DNA from: Geitlerinema sp. PCC 9228
GTDB lineage: Bacteria > Cyanobacteriota > Cyanobacteriia > Cyanobacteriales > PCC-9228
Length of the DNA stretch: 56,570 nucleotides
Assembly (NCBI RefSeq): GCF_001870905.1
Contig: NZ_LNDC01000105.1
Span: 1 to 56,570, forward strand
Reading direction: 5' to 3'
The notes below the pieces were generated by a model. The model ran no database searches and was not told the origin of the DNA. It saw nothing but the letters and a program-made list of their open reading frames with translations. Both the position numbers and the translations under genes were made by a program. This document shows positions 8,018 to 16,359 of this stretch, one piece after another (within the stretch, counting starts at the first letter, position 1; each line of letters opens with the position of its first letter).

Positions 8018-8701
8018 TTATGACGCCTCAAACGCTGGTAGCGACCAAACCGACGGATCGATATCCGCCAAAGAAGACAAAAAGACCGTTCCTTCCGGAT
8101 ACAAACTGCGATCGGCATCCGCTGCCGGTACCACCACCACCGACATACCCGCTGCCCTAGCTGCCAACACCCCAGCCGGAGAATCCTCAAACACCAAACA
8201 AGTTTCTGGCGGTGCTTGCAAGCGTTCCGCTGTCACCGTAAAAATATCCGGTTCTGGTTTGCCCTGTTTGACCGCCGGGTCGTCTCCCAACACCACGCAG
8301 TCAAAAATCGAAAACCATTCTTGGTGGCGACTGGTTTTTAGAGAAAACGGATAGCGAGCGGTACTGGTGGCAACCGCTTGGGGAACACCGTGGCGGTAAA
8401 GGTGGTACGTTAGCCGCACTGCCCCAGGCATGGGTTTGGCACGGGGAAACAGTTCAAACAAATATTCGTTGCGTCGATCCATATATTCTTTCGCCGTCAG
8501 CGGCAACGAAAGAGTTTCCACCGCCAACTGTGCCGATTCGATGGAAGGACGACCGGTCATTTGGGATTTCAACGCTTTCGTAAATGTCTTGCCGTGGGCA
8601 CGTGCCAAGGTGGCGTTTACTTGAGCGTGTAAGGATTCCGTATCCAACAGCAGACCGTCTAAATCGTAAATAACGTGGGAAATTTGTTTGCTCGTTTCCA
8701 T
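8018..8701 (-). CDS. HAD-superfamily phosphatase (beta-phosphoglucomutase/GS1-like)
   Basis: 227 residues from the ATG at 8701, chosen because the HAD motif I (YDLDGLLLDTE) begins 13 residues later; an upstream in-frame ATG at 8734 would add a tail without homology. Motif II is TST in VATSTARY, motif III the Lys in KQGKPEPDIF, and motif IV FEDSPAGVLAA. The cap is helical. This subfamily acts on small sugar or nucleoside phosphates. It follows the 2H phosphoesterase gene by 83 nt on the same strand. It could therefore act on a ribose phosphate made in phosphonate breakdown, but that is inference from position. Confidence 0.85.
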   Translation of the reverse strand: METSKQISHVIYDLDGLLLDTESLHAQVNATLARAHGKTFTKALKSQMTGRPSIESAQLAVETLSLPLTAKEYMDRRNEYLFELFPRAKPMPGAVRLTYHLYRHGVPQAVATSTARYPFSLKTSRHQEWFSIFDCVVLGDDPAVKQGKPEPDIFTVTAERLQAPPETCLVFEDSPAGVLAARAAGMSVVVVPAADADRSLYPEGTVFLSSLADIDPSVWSLPAFEAS

Positions 8702-8784
8702 AGAAAATACACGCAAAAAAACGCAAGCCTTCACCCTACGGCATCCAGTATGCCAGATGCGTGGGATTTCTCAGACGGTCGCTT

Positions 8785-9390
8785 TTAATACAGCGGCCAG
8801 CATTGATGGCAGGTCCAATACATTTCGCATCTGCGATCGCTGGTAGTGGGAGAAGTCGAACGGCTGGTAACCGGCGAAACCGAATTGCGATCGCGAATGT
8901 GGCGTTGGTAAAACCTCAACTCCCATTCCAAAGGTGCCTTGGGTTCGATAAGTTCTTGGGCAATTTCTGCTAAATGCTCGTGCTGCTGCAGATCAAAATC
9001 GTACGCCAGGGAAAGATGCAACCAATTTTTGGGACGCAACGCTTCCCCACCTCTGCGGGCATCTACTTTTTGAATAAAGTTAGCAATCAGTTCTTTAATC
9101 CACTCCGAATGCAGTTCTATACCATGCCAATCCTGGCGAAACGTCATTTGGGAAATCTCGATCGCCGGTTGCGGACAAGTCGCGATCGCATGGCACCAAA
9201 CCTCGTGCAACGCCTGCAAGTAGCTCGTTACCGAGGTGACTTCATCGCGAAAAAATCCGGTTAAGCTACAATGGGGCATGTACTTGTGGGCGGTGTTGGC
9301 TCCGCATTCGATGCGGGTGCGGTGGAAATACGATTCTACTTGGCGAGAAAATTCTCCCACCGGACAAGCATAGACAATATACGTACCCAT
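8785..9390 (-). CDS. 2H-superfamily cyclic phosphodiesterase, linked to C-P lyase operon
   Basis: 201 residues with the two signature motifs of 2H phosphoesterases: HCSL at 40-43 and HLSL at 125-128. These supply the two catalytic histidines. Known members open 2',3'-cyclic nucleotides or ADP-ribose 1'',2''-cyclic phosphate. It begins 5 nt after the phnM stop, so it is almost certainly co-transcribed with phnG-M. C-P lyase releases 5-phosphoribosyl 1,2-cyclic phosphate, normally hydrolysed by PhnP, which is not seen in this window. The reaction class fits, so I infer that this protein may replace PhnP. The last 40 residues (rich in Arg, Ser and Cys) lie outside the 2H core. Confidence 0.8.
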   Translation of the reverse strand: MGTYIVYACPVGEFSRQVESYFHRTRIECGANTAHKYMPHCSLTGFFRDEVTSVTSYLQALHEVWCHAIATCPQPAIEISQMTFRQDWHGIELHSEWIKELIANFIQKVDARRGGEALRPKNWLHLSLAYDFDLQQHEHLAEIAQELIEPKAPLEWELRFYQRHIRDRNSVSPVTSRSTSPTTSDRRCEMYWTCHQCWPLY

Positions 9391-9395
9391 GATGG

Positions 9396-10532
9396 TTAGG
9401 CGACTCGCTTTCCGCTACGAATAACAGCACTCAATCGCGGCACATTTCCATCATCGCGTACGCAAACCAAATCTGCCCGTTTTCCTATTTCCAAACTACC
9501 GCGATCGCCGAACAAGCCAATAGCTTTGGCGGGATTGCTGGTCACCAAACGCATGGTTTCGTACAATGGTTTTCCTGTCTTTTCGCTAACGATAAACACC
9601 GATTGTAACAAACTGTGCGGAACGTAATCGGAAGATAAAATATCCCCAAACCCTTGGGCAATTAAATCCATAGCCGCCACATTCCCAGAATGGGAACCAC
9701 CCAGTACCACATTGGGTGCCCCCAACAATACTTGCAAGCCCCGATTGTGGGCGGTTTGAGCGGCTTCGACTGTGGTGGGAAATTCCGCGATCGCAGCGCC
9801 ATCTTTGACGGCTTCCTGTACGTGGTCTGCGGTGGCATCGTCGTGGCTGGCAAGGGAAATGCCCCGTTGCTGGGTTAAATTCACCAAAGCCTGGCGATTT
9901 TGTTGGGCGTATCTCTGTTGGTTTTGTTGGCGGGAACGAATAAATTCCTCCATTTCTGCTGCCGAAATGCCATGTTTGCCCATGTAATATTCTTTGTACT
10001 TGTCAATACTGACAAACTGGCGTTGCCCTGGGGTATGGTCCATTAAAGAAATTAAAGTCAGCAAGGAATTATCGGCATATTGTTCCGCTACTTCGCAAAC
10101 ACTTTCGTAGGATAATTCGCAGCGTAAATGCAGGCGATGGTCAGCAGCAAATTTCTGTTCTTTTTGTCCTTTTTCAATAACATCAATGGCGGGGGCAAAA
10201 TCCCTCAAACGCCGGCTTCCTGGTTTGATATCTCCAATAGCGATCGCATCGCAAACGGTGGTAATCCCCGCACCAATTAAATCGCGATCGTGATAGGTGG
10301 CTGCTGCTTCTAAAGGCCATTCAATTCCCGGACGCGGCGACATACATTTTTCTAAATTATCGGTATGCAGTTCGATCGAACCAGGCATTAAAATTTCCCC
10401 TTCACCATTTTTTCCTTGGTTGACTATACCCGGCTGAATATCCGCGATCGCGCCATCTCTAACTACCAACGTTCCCAAAATTTCTTCATCGGGAAGCTGC
10501 AATCGATAGTTGGTATAAATTTGTTCGTTCAT
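9396..10532 (-). CDS. phnM: alpha-D-ribose 1-methylphosphonate 5-triphosphate diphosphatase
   Basis: 378 residues, the usual length. PhnM belongs to the amidohydrolase superfamily and removes pyrophosphate from ribose 1-phosphonate 5-triphosphate before C-P bond cleavage by PhnJ. Visible family motifs are MPGSIELHTDNLEKCM with the metal-binding HxD, RPGIEWP, LISLMDHTPGQRQF, ASHDDATADHV and LSSDYVPHSLL. It lies 43 nt behind phnL and 5 nt before the 2H phosphoesterase gene on the same strand, as part of the phnG-M operon. The enzyme is cytoplasmic. Confidence 0.95.
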   Translation of the reverse strand: MNEQIYTNYRLQLPDEEILGTLVVRDGAIADIQPGIVNQGKNGEGEILMPGSIELHTDNLEKCMSPRPGIEWPLEAAATYHDRDLIGAGITTVCDAIAIGDIKPGSRRLRDFAPAIDVIEKGQKEQKFAADHRLHLRCELSYESVCEVAEQYADNSLLTLISLMDHTPGQRQFVSIDKYKEYYMGKHGISAAEMEEFIRSRQQNQQRYAQQNRQALVNLTQQRGISLASHDDATADHVQEAVKDGAAIAEFPTTVEAAQTAHNRGLQVLLGAPNVVLGGSHSGNVAAMDLIAQGFGDILSSDYVPHSLLQSVFIVSEKTGKPLYETMRLVTSNPAKAIGLFGDRGSLEIGKRADLVCVRDDGNVPRLSAVIRSGKRVA

Positions 10533-10575
10533 GGTGCTATCAATTCCCTAAAAACCAGCAAAAAACATCAATAAA

Positions 10576-11316
10576 TTATCGCTCAAAAACCAGCTCGCAG
10601 TTGCAAACTTGAGAACGTACATCTTGGTCGTGGAAAATCCCAATAATGGCACATCCCTGAGATTTTTTCTCTTGAATACTGTCGATAATAACCTGACGGT
10701 TGGCAGCATCCAAAGCCGATGTAGGTTCGTCTAACAAAAAAATAGGATAATTAACAGCAAACGCACGGGCAACATTTACCCGCTGTTGTTCCCCTCCCGA
10801 AAAGGTAGTTGGCGACAAATGCCACAGCCGTTCTGGTAACTGAAAACGAGCAAACCATTCTTTCACTTTTTGATAGGCTTGTTCTGGTTGTTCTCCCAGT
10901 TCTAACAACGGTTCTGCTGCTACTTCAATGGCTGGTACTCGGGGAATTACTCGTAAAAATTGACTGACGTAACCAATGGTTTTTCGACGGATTTCCATGA
11001 GTTCGTGGGGCAACAATTGGGGAAGATTTACCCATTTCCCCTCATGTTTGACCCAAATCGCACCGCCATCCAAACCGTAATTGCCATACAGCGATCGCAT
11101 AAATGTAGATTTCCCAGAACCAGAAACCCCCGACAAAGCCACACATTCCCCAGGATAAACGGTTAAAGAAACCCCCTGCAAAACCGGCAACTCAACACCA
11201 CCCTGATTGTGCAAGATAAAACTCTTGTATAAATGGCGAGCTTGCAATAAGAATGTTGCTGTTTCATCCGGGGAATTTTTCTGATGGGTAGCTATATGAA
11301 ACGATTCCGAAACCAT
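10576..11316 (-). CDS. phnL: Phosphonate C-P lyase system ATP-binding subunit PhnL
   Basis: 246 residues with a Walker A motif GVSGSGKST at 63-71, signature SGGEQQRVNVARA and Walker B IFLLDEPTSALD. Together with PhnG, H, I and M, PhnL is needed to make the ribose phosphonate triphosphate from ATP and phosphonate. The C-P lyase ABC proteins are not transporters and bind the PhnGHIJ core. About 200 nt separate it from phnK, more than between the other genes of the operon, and that gap holds a 21-bp inverted repeat. Confidence 0.94.
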   Translation of the reverse strand: MVSESFHIATHQKNSPDETATFLLQARHLYKSFILHNQGGVELPVLQGVSLTVYPGECVALSGVSGSGKSTFMRSLYGNYGLDGGAIWVKHEGKWVNLPQLLPHELMEIRRKTIGYVSQFLRVIPRVPAIEVAAEPLLELGEQPEQAYQKVKEWFARFQLPERLWHLSPTTFSGGEQQRVNVARAFAVNYPIFLLDEPTSALDAANRQVIIDSIQEKKSQGCAIIGIFHDQDVRSQVCNCELVFER

Positions 11317-11359
11317 AGCAATTTGCTTTTGTTCTAGATTGACCTATCCTATTTTCTAG

Positions 11360-11380
11360 GGTGGGCAGGGCACACCCTAC
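11360..11380. repeat. Short repeated palindrome between phnK and phnL
   Basis: GGTGGGCAGGGCACACCCTAC; the same element occurs inverted with one mismatch at 52068-52088. The arms GGGTG and CACCC are complementary. It looks like a dispersed intergenic repeat. The rest of the 11317-11516 gap shows no gene. Confidence 0.6.
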
Positions 11381-11516
11381 TACGAGCGCATCTAGGCTAA
11401 AATCGTGGGTAACTAAATAGCTAGATTGTTTCCAAAATAGAAACTTTAGCGATTGCTTTACCTACCAAATTAAAATAGACATGCTACTACTACCGTTTTG
11501 GTAAAAAAATTTTTCC

Positions 11517-12287
11517 CTAAGGCGTTAACGTAGCACTCACCAATTGCTGCGTATAAGCATGACTGGGGTCATCTAAAACTCGATCGGTAATTCCCGCTTC
11601 TACAACTTCTCCATTTTTCATAACCAACAACCGATGGGCAAGCAATCTAACCACACCAATATCGTGGGTCACCAAAATTACACTCAGATTTAAAGTACGT
11701 ACCAGCGATCGCAACAAATCCAACAAACGAGCTTGTACGGAAACATCCAATCCCCCCGTCGGTTCGTCCATCAAAACCAACCGAGGCTGCGTCGCCAGGA
11801 CCCTCGCCAGTTGCAAGCGTTGCTGCATTCCCCCAGAAAACGTATGGGGCAATCCATCCAAGCGATCGCTGTCAACTTCCACCTGTTGCAGCCAATAAGC
11901 CGCATCCGAGCGAATTTTACCGTAGTTGCGTACCCCCAAATCCAACAAACGTTCGCCAACATTGGCACCCGCTGTCACACCCATACGCAAACCATCCTGG
12001 GGATTTTGCCGCACAAATCCCCATTCCGTACGCATCAAATGGCGGCGTTGGGATTCGTCAATGTGCAACATTTCCCAAACTTCACCATTTTTATCGGTAT
12101 ATCGAACGCTCCCATTTTCAACAGAAATGGCTCCAGCGATCGCATTCAGCAGCGTTGTTTTCCCCGAACCCGACTCGCCAACAATTCCCAAAACTTGCCC
12201 CGGATACAAATCAAAGGAAATGCGATCGCACGCCCGAATTTCTCCATATTCTTTCTGAATATTCTTAACAGTCAACAACGGTTCCAT
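11517..12287 (-). CDS. phnK: Phosphonate C-P lyase system ATP-binding subunit PhnK
   Basis: 256 residues from MEPLLTVKN; a longer frame upstream to 12365 carries no homology and overlaps phnJ. It has Walker A GESGSGKTT, the PhnK-typical sequence WGFVRQNPQDGLRM, signature SGGMQQRLQLARVL and Walker B LVLMDEPTGGLDVSVQARLL. PhnK resembles dipeptide transporter ATPases, but in E. coli it binds PhnJ in the C-P lyase core and drives conformational change. It starts 32 nt after phnJ. Confidence 0.95.
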   Translation of the reverse strand: MEPLLTVKNIQKEYGEIRACDRISFDLYPGQVLGIVGESGSGKTTLLNAIAGAISVENGSVRYTDKNGEVWEMLHIDESQRRHLMRTEWGFVRQNPQDGLRMGVTAGANVGERLLDLGVRNYGKIRSDAAYWLQQVEVDSDRLDGLPHTFSGGMQQRLQLARVLATQPRLVLMDEPTGGLDVSVQARLLDLLRSLVRTLNLSVILVTHDIGVVRLLAHRLLVMKNGEVVEAGITDRVLDDPSHAYTQQLVSATLTP

Positions 12288-12319
12288 AATTCCCCCAAAA
12301 GTTCGCACCTCTCTGCCAA

Positions 12320-13165
12320 CTACGACTGCCGAGACTGACAATAATCCGTATCCGAACAAATCCACATTCTGGTTCCCTGGTCGTCAATCACCACCTCATC
12401 GAGATAGCTTTCTGTAGAACCGCAAAACCCACAGGCATGGTCCCATTTTTGTACCGAAAACGGATAATCTTCAAAATCCAAACTTTTCACTTTTGTATAG
12501 GGAGGAATGGCATAAATACGTTTTTCTCTCCCTGCCCCAAACAACTGTAAAGCCGGACTCATATTCATTTTGGGATTGTCAAATTTGGGAATGGGACTGG
12601 GACTCATCAAATAGCGATCGTTCACCATAACCGGATAATCGTAAGCCGTCGCGATCGCACCATATTGGGTAATATCCTCGTAAAGCTTGACATACATAGA
12701 ACCGTATTCCTGCCAGGCATGCATTTTCTTCGCCTCCGCCACCGACGGTTCCAACCAACGCAACGGTTCTGGAATGGGAACTTGATATACCATAATTTGT
12801 CCCGGTTGTAAAGGCGTTTCCGGAATGCGATGGCGGGTTTGAATTATCGTTGCCTCATTGGTTTTTTCCGTGGTTTTCACACCACAAACCTTCGCAAAAA
12901 AACGGCGAATATTCACCGCATTGGTGGTATCATCCGCCCCCTGGTCAATTACCTTCAAAACATCATCTTGGCCAATCGTGGAAGCCGTCACCTGAACGCC
13001 ACCCGTTCCCCATCCATAAGACATAGGCATTTCCCGCGAAGAAAACGGAATTTGATGCCCGGGAATCGCGATCGCTTTCAAACAAGACCGCCGAATCGAA
13101 CGTTTGGTTTGTTCGTCCAAATAGGCAAAATTAAACCCCAATTCCGTATCTTGATATACAGACAT
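12320..13165 (-). CDS. phnJ: C-P lyase, radical SAM subunit (alpha-D-ribose 1-methylphosphonate 5-phosphate C-P lyase)
   Basis: 281 residues from MSVYQDTELGFNFAYLDEQ, the normal PhnJ start. PhnJ cleaves the C-P bond with a glycyl radical and a 4Fe-4S cluster and releases methane and 5-phosphoribosyl 1,2-cyclic phosphate. The four conserved cysteines near the C-terminus are all present: HACGFCGS and WICSDTDYC. The Gly-rich segment SYGWGTGGVQVTASTIG is intact. It lies 58 nt behind phnI. Confidence 0.97.
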   Translation of the reverse strand: MSVYQDTELGFNFAYLDEQTKRSIRRSCLKAIAIPGHQIPFSSREMPMSYGWGTGGVQVTASTIGQDDVLKVIDQGADDTTNAVNIRRFFAKVCGVKTTEKTNEATIIQTRHRIPETPLQPGQIMVYQVPIPEPLRWLEPSVAEAKKMHAWQEYGSMYVKLYEDITQYGAIATAYDYPVMVNDRYLMSPSPIPKFDNPKMNMSPALQLFGAGREKRIYAIPPYTKVKSLDFEDYPFSVQKWDHACGFCGSTESYLDEVVIDDQGTRMWICSDTDYCQSRQS

Positions 13166-13223
13166 AACCAATCTCTTCCATAAAAACCTTTGTGTCTTTG
13201 TGGTTCCCAATCATTGAATTTTT

Positions 13224-14312
13224 CTACTGCGAATCTTTTTTTTGACGAATCCGCATATCCCGCAACATATTCAACTCCGCCTGAAAATCAATATAGTGGG
13301 GTAATTTTAAATGTTGCACGAACCCTTGAGCCTCCACATTATCCGAATGGGAAAGCACAAATTCTTCATTTTGAGCCGGACTTTCCGCCGATTCGCCCAA
13401 TTCTTGCGATCGCAAAGCCCGATCGACCAAAGCCATCGACATCGCCTTGCGTTCGTTATAGCCAAACGTCAACCCATATCCCCGAGTAAACTGCGGTGGC
13501 ACCTCCTTGCTACCCGTAAATTGGTTCACCATCTGCACTTCCGTAATATCAATTTCCGCGATCGCCACCTCAAAACCCAACTCCTCCGGGAAAATCGCCA
13601 CTTCCACCTCACCCACCCGAATTTCCCCAGCAAAAGGATGGTTTTTTCCATACCCTCTTTGCGTAGAATAGGCAAGACTCAACAAAAAGCCTTCATCCGC
13701 ACGGGCTAAATTTTGCAATCGAGCTTCCCGAGAGGCGGGAAAATTTAAAGGCTGTCGCGTTAAATCGTCCACTGAATCCTTTTTCGTAGCATTTTCCGGC
13801 TGAATCAAACCTTCTGCCCCCAGAGCATCGATGGCTGGTGGCATATCGGAGGTTGCTGTGGTATCGCCGTCTTCGGTTTCCGGTGGTTGGGGTTGGTTTC
13901 CTTCGGCAGCCAATTTAAAATCCAGCAAACGGTGTATGTAATCAAACGTTGCCCCCAGTTGTTGCCCGCCGGGAACATCTTTAAAGATGCTGGAAATGCG
14001 GCGATGGACCTGCATTTGGCTGGTATCGATGGGCTGGCTGTAGTACCAACGCGGTAATGTGGTGCGATAGGCTCTCAGTAGAAAAATCGCCTCGACCACA
14101 TCTCCCCAAGCCTGTTTGATGGCTAGTGCGGCAAGTTCGCGATCGTACAAACTGCCTTCGCACATGACACGATTGACAGCCAAAGTCAATTGTTCTTGGA
14201 TTTGTGCCAAACTCAACTCTGGCGTATTGGGGTCGCCGCGACGCCAGGCTTGCAGCAAAGCTTCGGCATTGCGAATGGCTTTTTCGCCACCTTTTACGGC
14301 TACGTAAGCCAT
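13224..14312 (-). CDS. phnI: C-P lyase complex subunit PhnI
   Basis: 362 residues. The start at 14312 (MAYVAVKGGEKAIRNAEALL) is supported by an AGGAGGAA ribosome site just upstream; the frame is open further upstream but without homology. PhnI, with PhnG, H and L, transfers phosphonate to C1 of ATP ribose, releasing adenine. Family segments seen are GFLLSLAYSTQRGYGKNHPF and TRGYGLTFGYNERKAMSMA. It lies 38 nt after phnH. Residues about 200-245 (acidic, Pro-rich) form a linker. Confidence 0.95.
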   Translation of the reverse strand: MAYVAVKGGEKAIRNAEALLQAWRRGDPNTPELSLAQIQEQLTLAVNRVMCEGSLYDRELAALAIKQAWGDVVEAIFLLRAYRTTLPRWYYSQPIDTSQMQVHRRISSIFKDVPGGQQLGATFDYIHRLLDFKLAAEGNQPQPPETEDGDTTATSDMPPAIDALGAEGLIQPENATKKDSVDDLTRQPLNFPASREARLQNLARADEGFLLSLAYSTQRGYGKNHPFAGEIRVGEVEVAIFPEELGFEVAIAEIDITEVQMVNQFTGSKEVPPQFTRGYGLTFGYNERKAMSMALVDRALRSQELGESAESPAQNEEFVLSHSDNVEAQGFVQHLKLPHYIDFQAELNMLRDMRIRQKKDSQ

Positions 14313-14350
14313 ACAAGTTCCTCCTATTCTAGAAATATTGCGGATGGTGT

Positions 14351-14944
14351 CTACAAACTGACCTGGGTGGTACGGGGCAAACCCAGAACTTGCTCTTCGG
14401 TAAAGAAAACGATATCTACGCCGAGGGGGTAGCGACGGGTATTTTGCTGCCACTGTTGCCAAAAGTCTGGTGGCATGCCCACTAGGGAAAGCTCGCATGG
14501 GTGCAAAATTCCCGGTCCGCTACAGGAAACGGTGGGAAGATTGGGAGATTGGGCAAAACTCGGTAGTTGTACGAATAATGTGGTCGAGCGTTCCGGGTCG
14601 AGTGCCGTACCGGGGCAAAAGGCAGATAGTGCTGGCATGGCAAGGGAATCGCCAATAATGGCAAAGTCAGCCGCTGGTGGGGAATCGCTGAAACGACAGC
14701 CGGTGTGAAATAGCAGCCATTCGCGAACTTGGGCGGAAAATCCCGGTTGCAGCCAGACTTGGGTTTCCAGATCCAGCAGGGTCAGGCAAGCAACGGCACA
14801 TCCATTGTTGAGACCGGTTGGGGGTTGCAAGCGTATGGGCAGGGGTCTGGGTTGAGCTGGCTGGGATAGGGCTGTTAGCAATTCGCGGAAGGTTTGTTGG
14901 GCGTCGGTTATGGGTTGGGCAAACCCTGGTTGTTGCACTGTCAT
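14351..14944 (-). CDS. phnH: C-P lyase complex subunit PhnH
   Basis: 197 residues, the usual length, beginning PGFAQPITDAQQTFRELLTA and ending with the family's PLGVDIVFF segment. PhnH is a dimeric component of the C-P lyase core (PhnGHIJ) with a PLP-transferase-like fold but no cofactor. It lies 30 nt behind phnG and in the same operon. Nothing unusual was seen. Confidence 0.94.
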   Translation of the reverse strand: MTVQQPGFAQPITDAQQTFRELLTALSQPAQPRPLPIRLQPPTGLNNGCAVACLTLLDLETQVWLQPGFSAQVREWLLFHTGCRFSDSPPAADFAIIGDSLAMPALSAFCPGTALDPERSTTLFVQLPSFAQSPNLPTVSCSGPGILHPCELSLVGMPPDFWQQWQQNTRRYPLGVDIVFFTEEQVLGLPRTTQVSL

Positions 14945-14974
14945 GATTTTATTTTGGGATATCGAGAAAAAGAA

Positions 14975-15430
14975 TTATTCTCCACGGAGCAAGGTGAAAA
15001 AGTCTACCTTGGTGGTTTCGCATTGGCGTTGGGTTTGTTGTTTTTGGTGTTCGGCGATCGCTTGTAGGGGGTCGATAACGTTGGTTTGGACTTGGAGTTG
15101 CCACTGGGGATGCTGCATCAAAGCATCGCAGACGGCAGCTATTTCTGCATGGCGGTGCGATCGCCCGGCTACATAGCCGAATCCGTTGTATCCTTCCATT
15201 TTTACGACACAACGGGTTACGGTCATTTCCCCTAAGTTGAAGGGATTGCCGGTGCCACCGGTACGACCGCGGACCATAACCAACCCGATTTCTGGCGATC
15301 GCAAAAACTTGTAGTCGGGAAGGGAAGACAGTTGCCCGAAGTAAGCTTGCAGGTCTGGGAGGGAGGCTTTGGCTAGGGTTGCCATCCACTGCTTTCGTCT
15401 AGTTGTGGTAGAACAGTCACCAGAATTCAT
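14975..15430 (-). CDS. phnG: C-P lyase complex subunit PhnG
   Basis: 151 residues from the ATG at 15430 (MNSGDCSTTTRRKQWMATLA). The RKQWM start, MVRGRTGGTGNPFNLGEMTV and GYNGFGYVAGRSHRHAEIAA segments are typical for PhnG. It is the first gene of the C-P lyase operon, transcribed away from phnF over a 105-bp promoter region with a HutC-type operator, so repression by PhnF is likely. Confidence 0.95.
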   Translation of the reverse strand: MNSGDCSTTTRRKQWMATLAKASLPDLQAYFGQLSSLPDYKFLRSPEIGLVMVRGRTGGTGNPFNLGEMTVTRCVVKMEGYNGFGYVAGRSHRHAEIAAVCDALMQHPQWQLQVQTNVIDPLQAIAEHQKQQTQRQCETTKVDFFTLLRGE

Positions 15431-15496
15431 GGCAATCTTCAAAATTTGGGTTCGGTATGTATCTTGGCTTACATTACCCCACAAAATTTGATATTA

Positions 15497-15511
15497 TATA
15501 GATGTCTATAC
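15497..15511. promoter_or_regulatory. GntR/HutC-type operator in the phnF-phnG divergent promoter
   Basis: 15504-15511 is GTCTATAC, matching the GTnTAnAC core bound by HutC-subfamily GntR regulators, to which PhnF belongs. It overlaps a perfect inverted repeat TATAGA-TG-TCTATA at 15497-15510. A TTGATA at 15488-15493 and a TATAAG at 15515-15520 bracket it, so binding would block the phnF promoter and probably the phnG promoter as well. Confidence 0.7.
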
Positions 15512-15535
15512 AACTATAAGTAGAGCATACTGGAT

Positions 15536-16303
15536 ATGAAAGCAATTGACAATTCCCAACCGGAAAAATTTACCCTTCGGCATTCTAGCTTGCCAATTTA
15601 TGCTCAAATTGCCGAAGAACTCCGCAATGATATCCAAAAGGGCATGTATCAAGTAGGCGATCGCTTGCCCACCGAAGCCCAACTCAGCCAGCATTTTGGC
15701 GTCAATCGCCATACCCTACGTCGAGCCATTTCCGAACTGAAAAACGAAGGCTTGCTACGAGTAGACCGCGGTCGGGGCACCTTTGTTGCCGCCACGCCTA
15801 TTTACTACGCCATTAACAGTCGGGTTCGTTACAACGAATCCCTAAAAGCTCAAGGACTCGAACCGAAAATGCAACTGCTGCGTGTCATTCAAACCGAAGC
15901 CGATGCGGCAGTTGCCAAAGCGTTGCAATTGCCCCTTAGCGATCCCGTGGCTTTGGTGGAACGGTTTGGTTTAGCCAACGAACAACCCATCTGTTTGAAC
16001 AGCAGCTACTTTCCTTTGCAGCGTTTTCCCGATTTTGTAGAAAAGTGCCAGCATCTTACCCTCATTTCCATTTCCAAATTTCTACAGGAAAACTACAACT
16101 GCGACCACATCCGGCAATCGACGCGGGTTTCCACTCGTTTGGTGAATCCCCAGGATGCCCAACGGTTGTCTTTACCTGCCAGCCTGCCGGTCTTGGTGGT
16201 GGAATCCATCAATATCGATAGCCAGCAGCATCCCATTGAATACGGCATTACCCGATTTCGCGGCGATCGCGTGGAACTGGTTTTCGACAACCAATCCCCA
16301 TAA
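15536..16303 (+). CDS. phnF: GntR-family (HutC/UTRA) regulator of phosphonate genes
   Basis: 255 residues. The N-terminal winged helix (residues about 15-85) has LPIYAQIAEELRNDIQKGMY, DRLPTEAQLSQHFGVNRHTL and GRGTFVA. The UTRA effector domain follows (about 95-250), ending RFRGDRVELVFD. It is divergent from phnG. Family members repress phosphonate genes and release DNA on binding a ligand; for mycobacterial PhnF this responds to phosphate. The likely operator is at 15497-15511, so autoregulation is expected. The ligand cannot be read from the sequence. Confidence 0.93.
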   Translation: MKAIDNSQPEKFTLRHSSLPIYAQIAEELRNDIQKGMYQVGDRLPTEAQLSQHFGVNRHTLRRAISELKNEGLLRVDRGRGTFVAATPIYYAINSRVRYNESLKAQGLEPKMQLLRVIQTEADAAVAKALQLPLSDPVALVERFGLANEQPICLNSSYFPLQRFPDFVEKCQHLTLISISKFLQENYNCDHIRQSTRVSTRLVNPQDAQRLSLPASLPVLVVESINIDSQQHPIEYGITRFRGDRVELVFDNQSP

Positions 16304-16359
16304 GAACCAATTACAAGATAAAGACGGAAGCTTGAAAGCCCTGCCTCTTTCCCAGCCGG

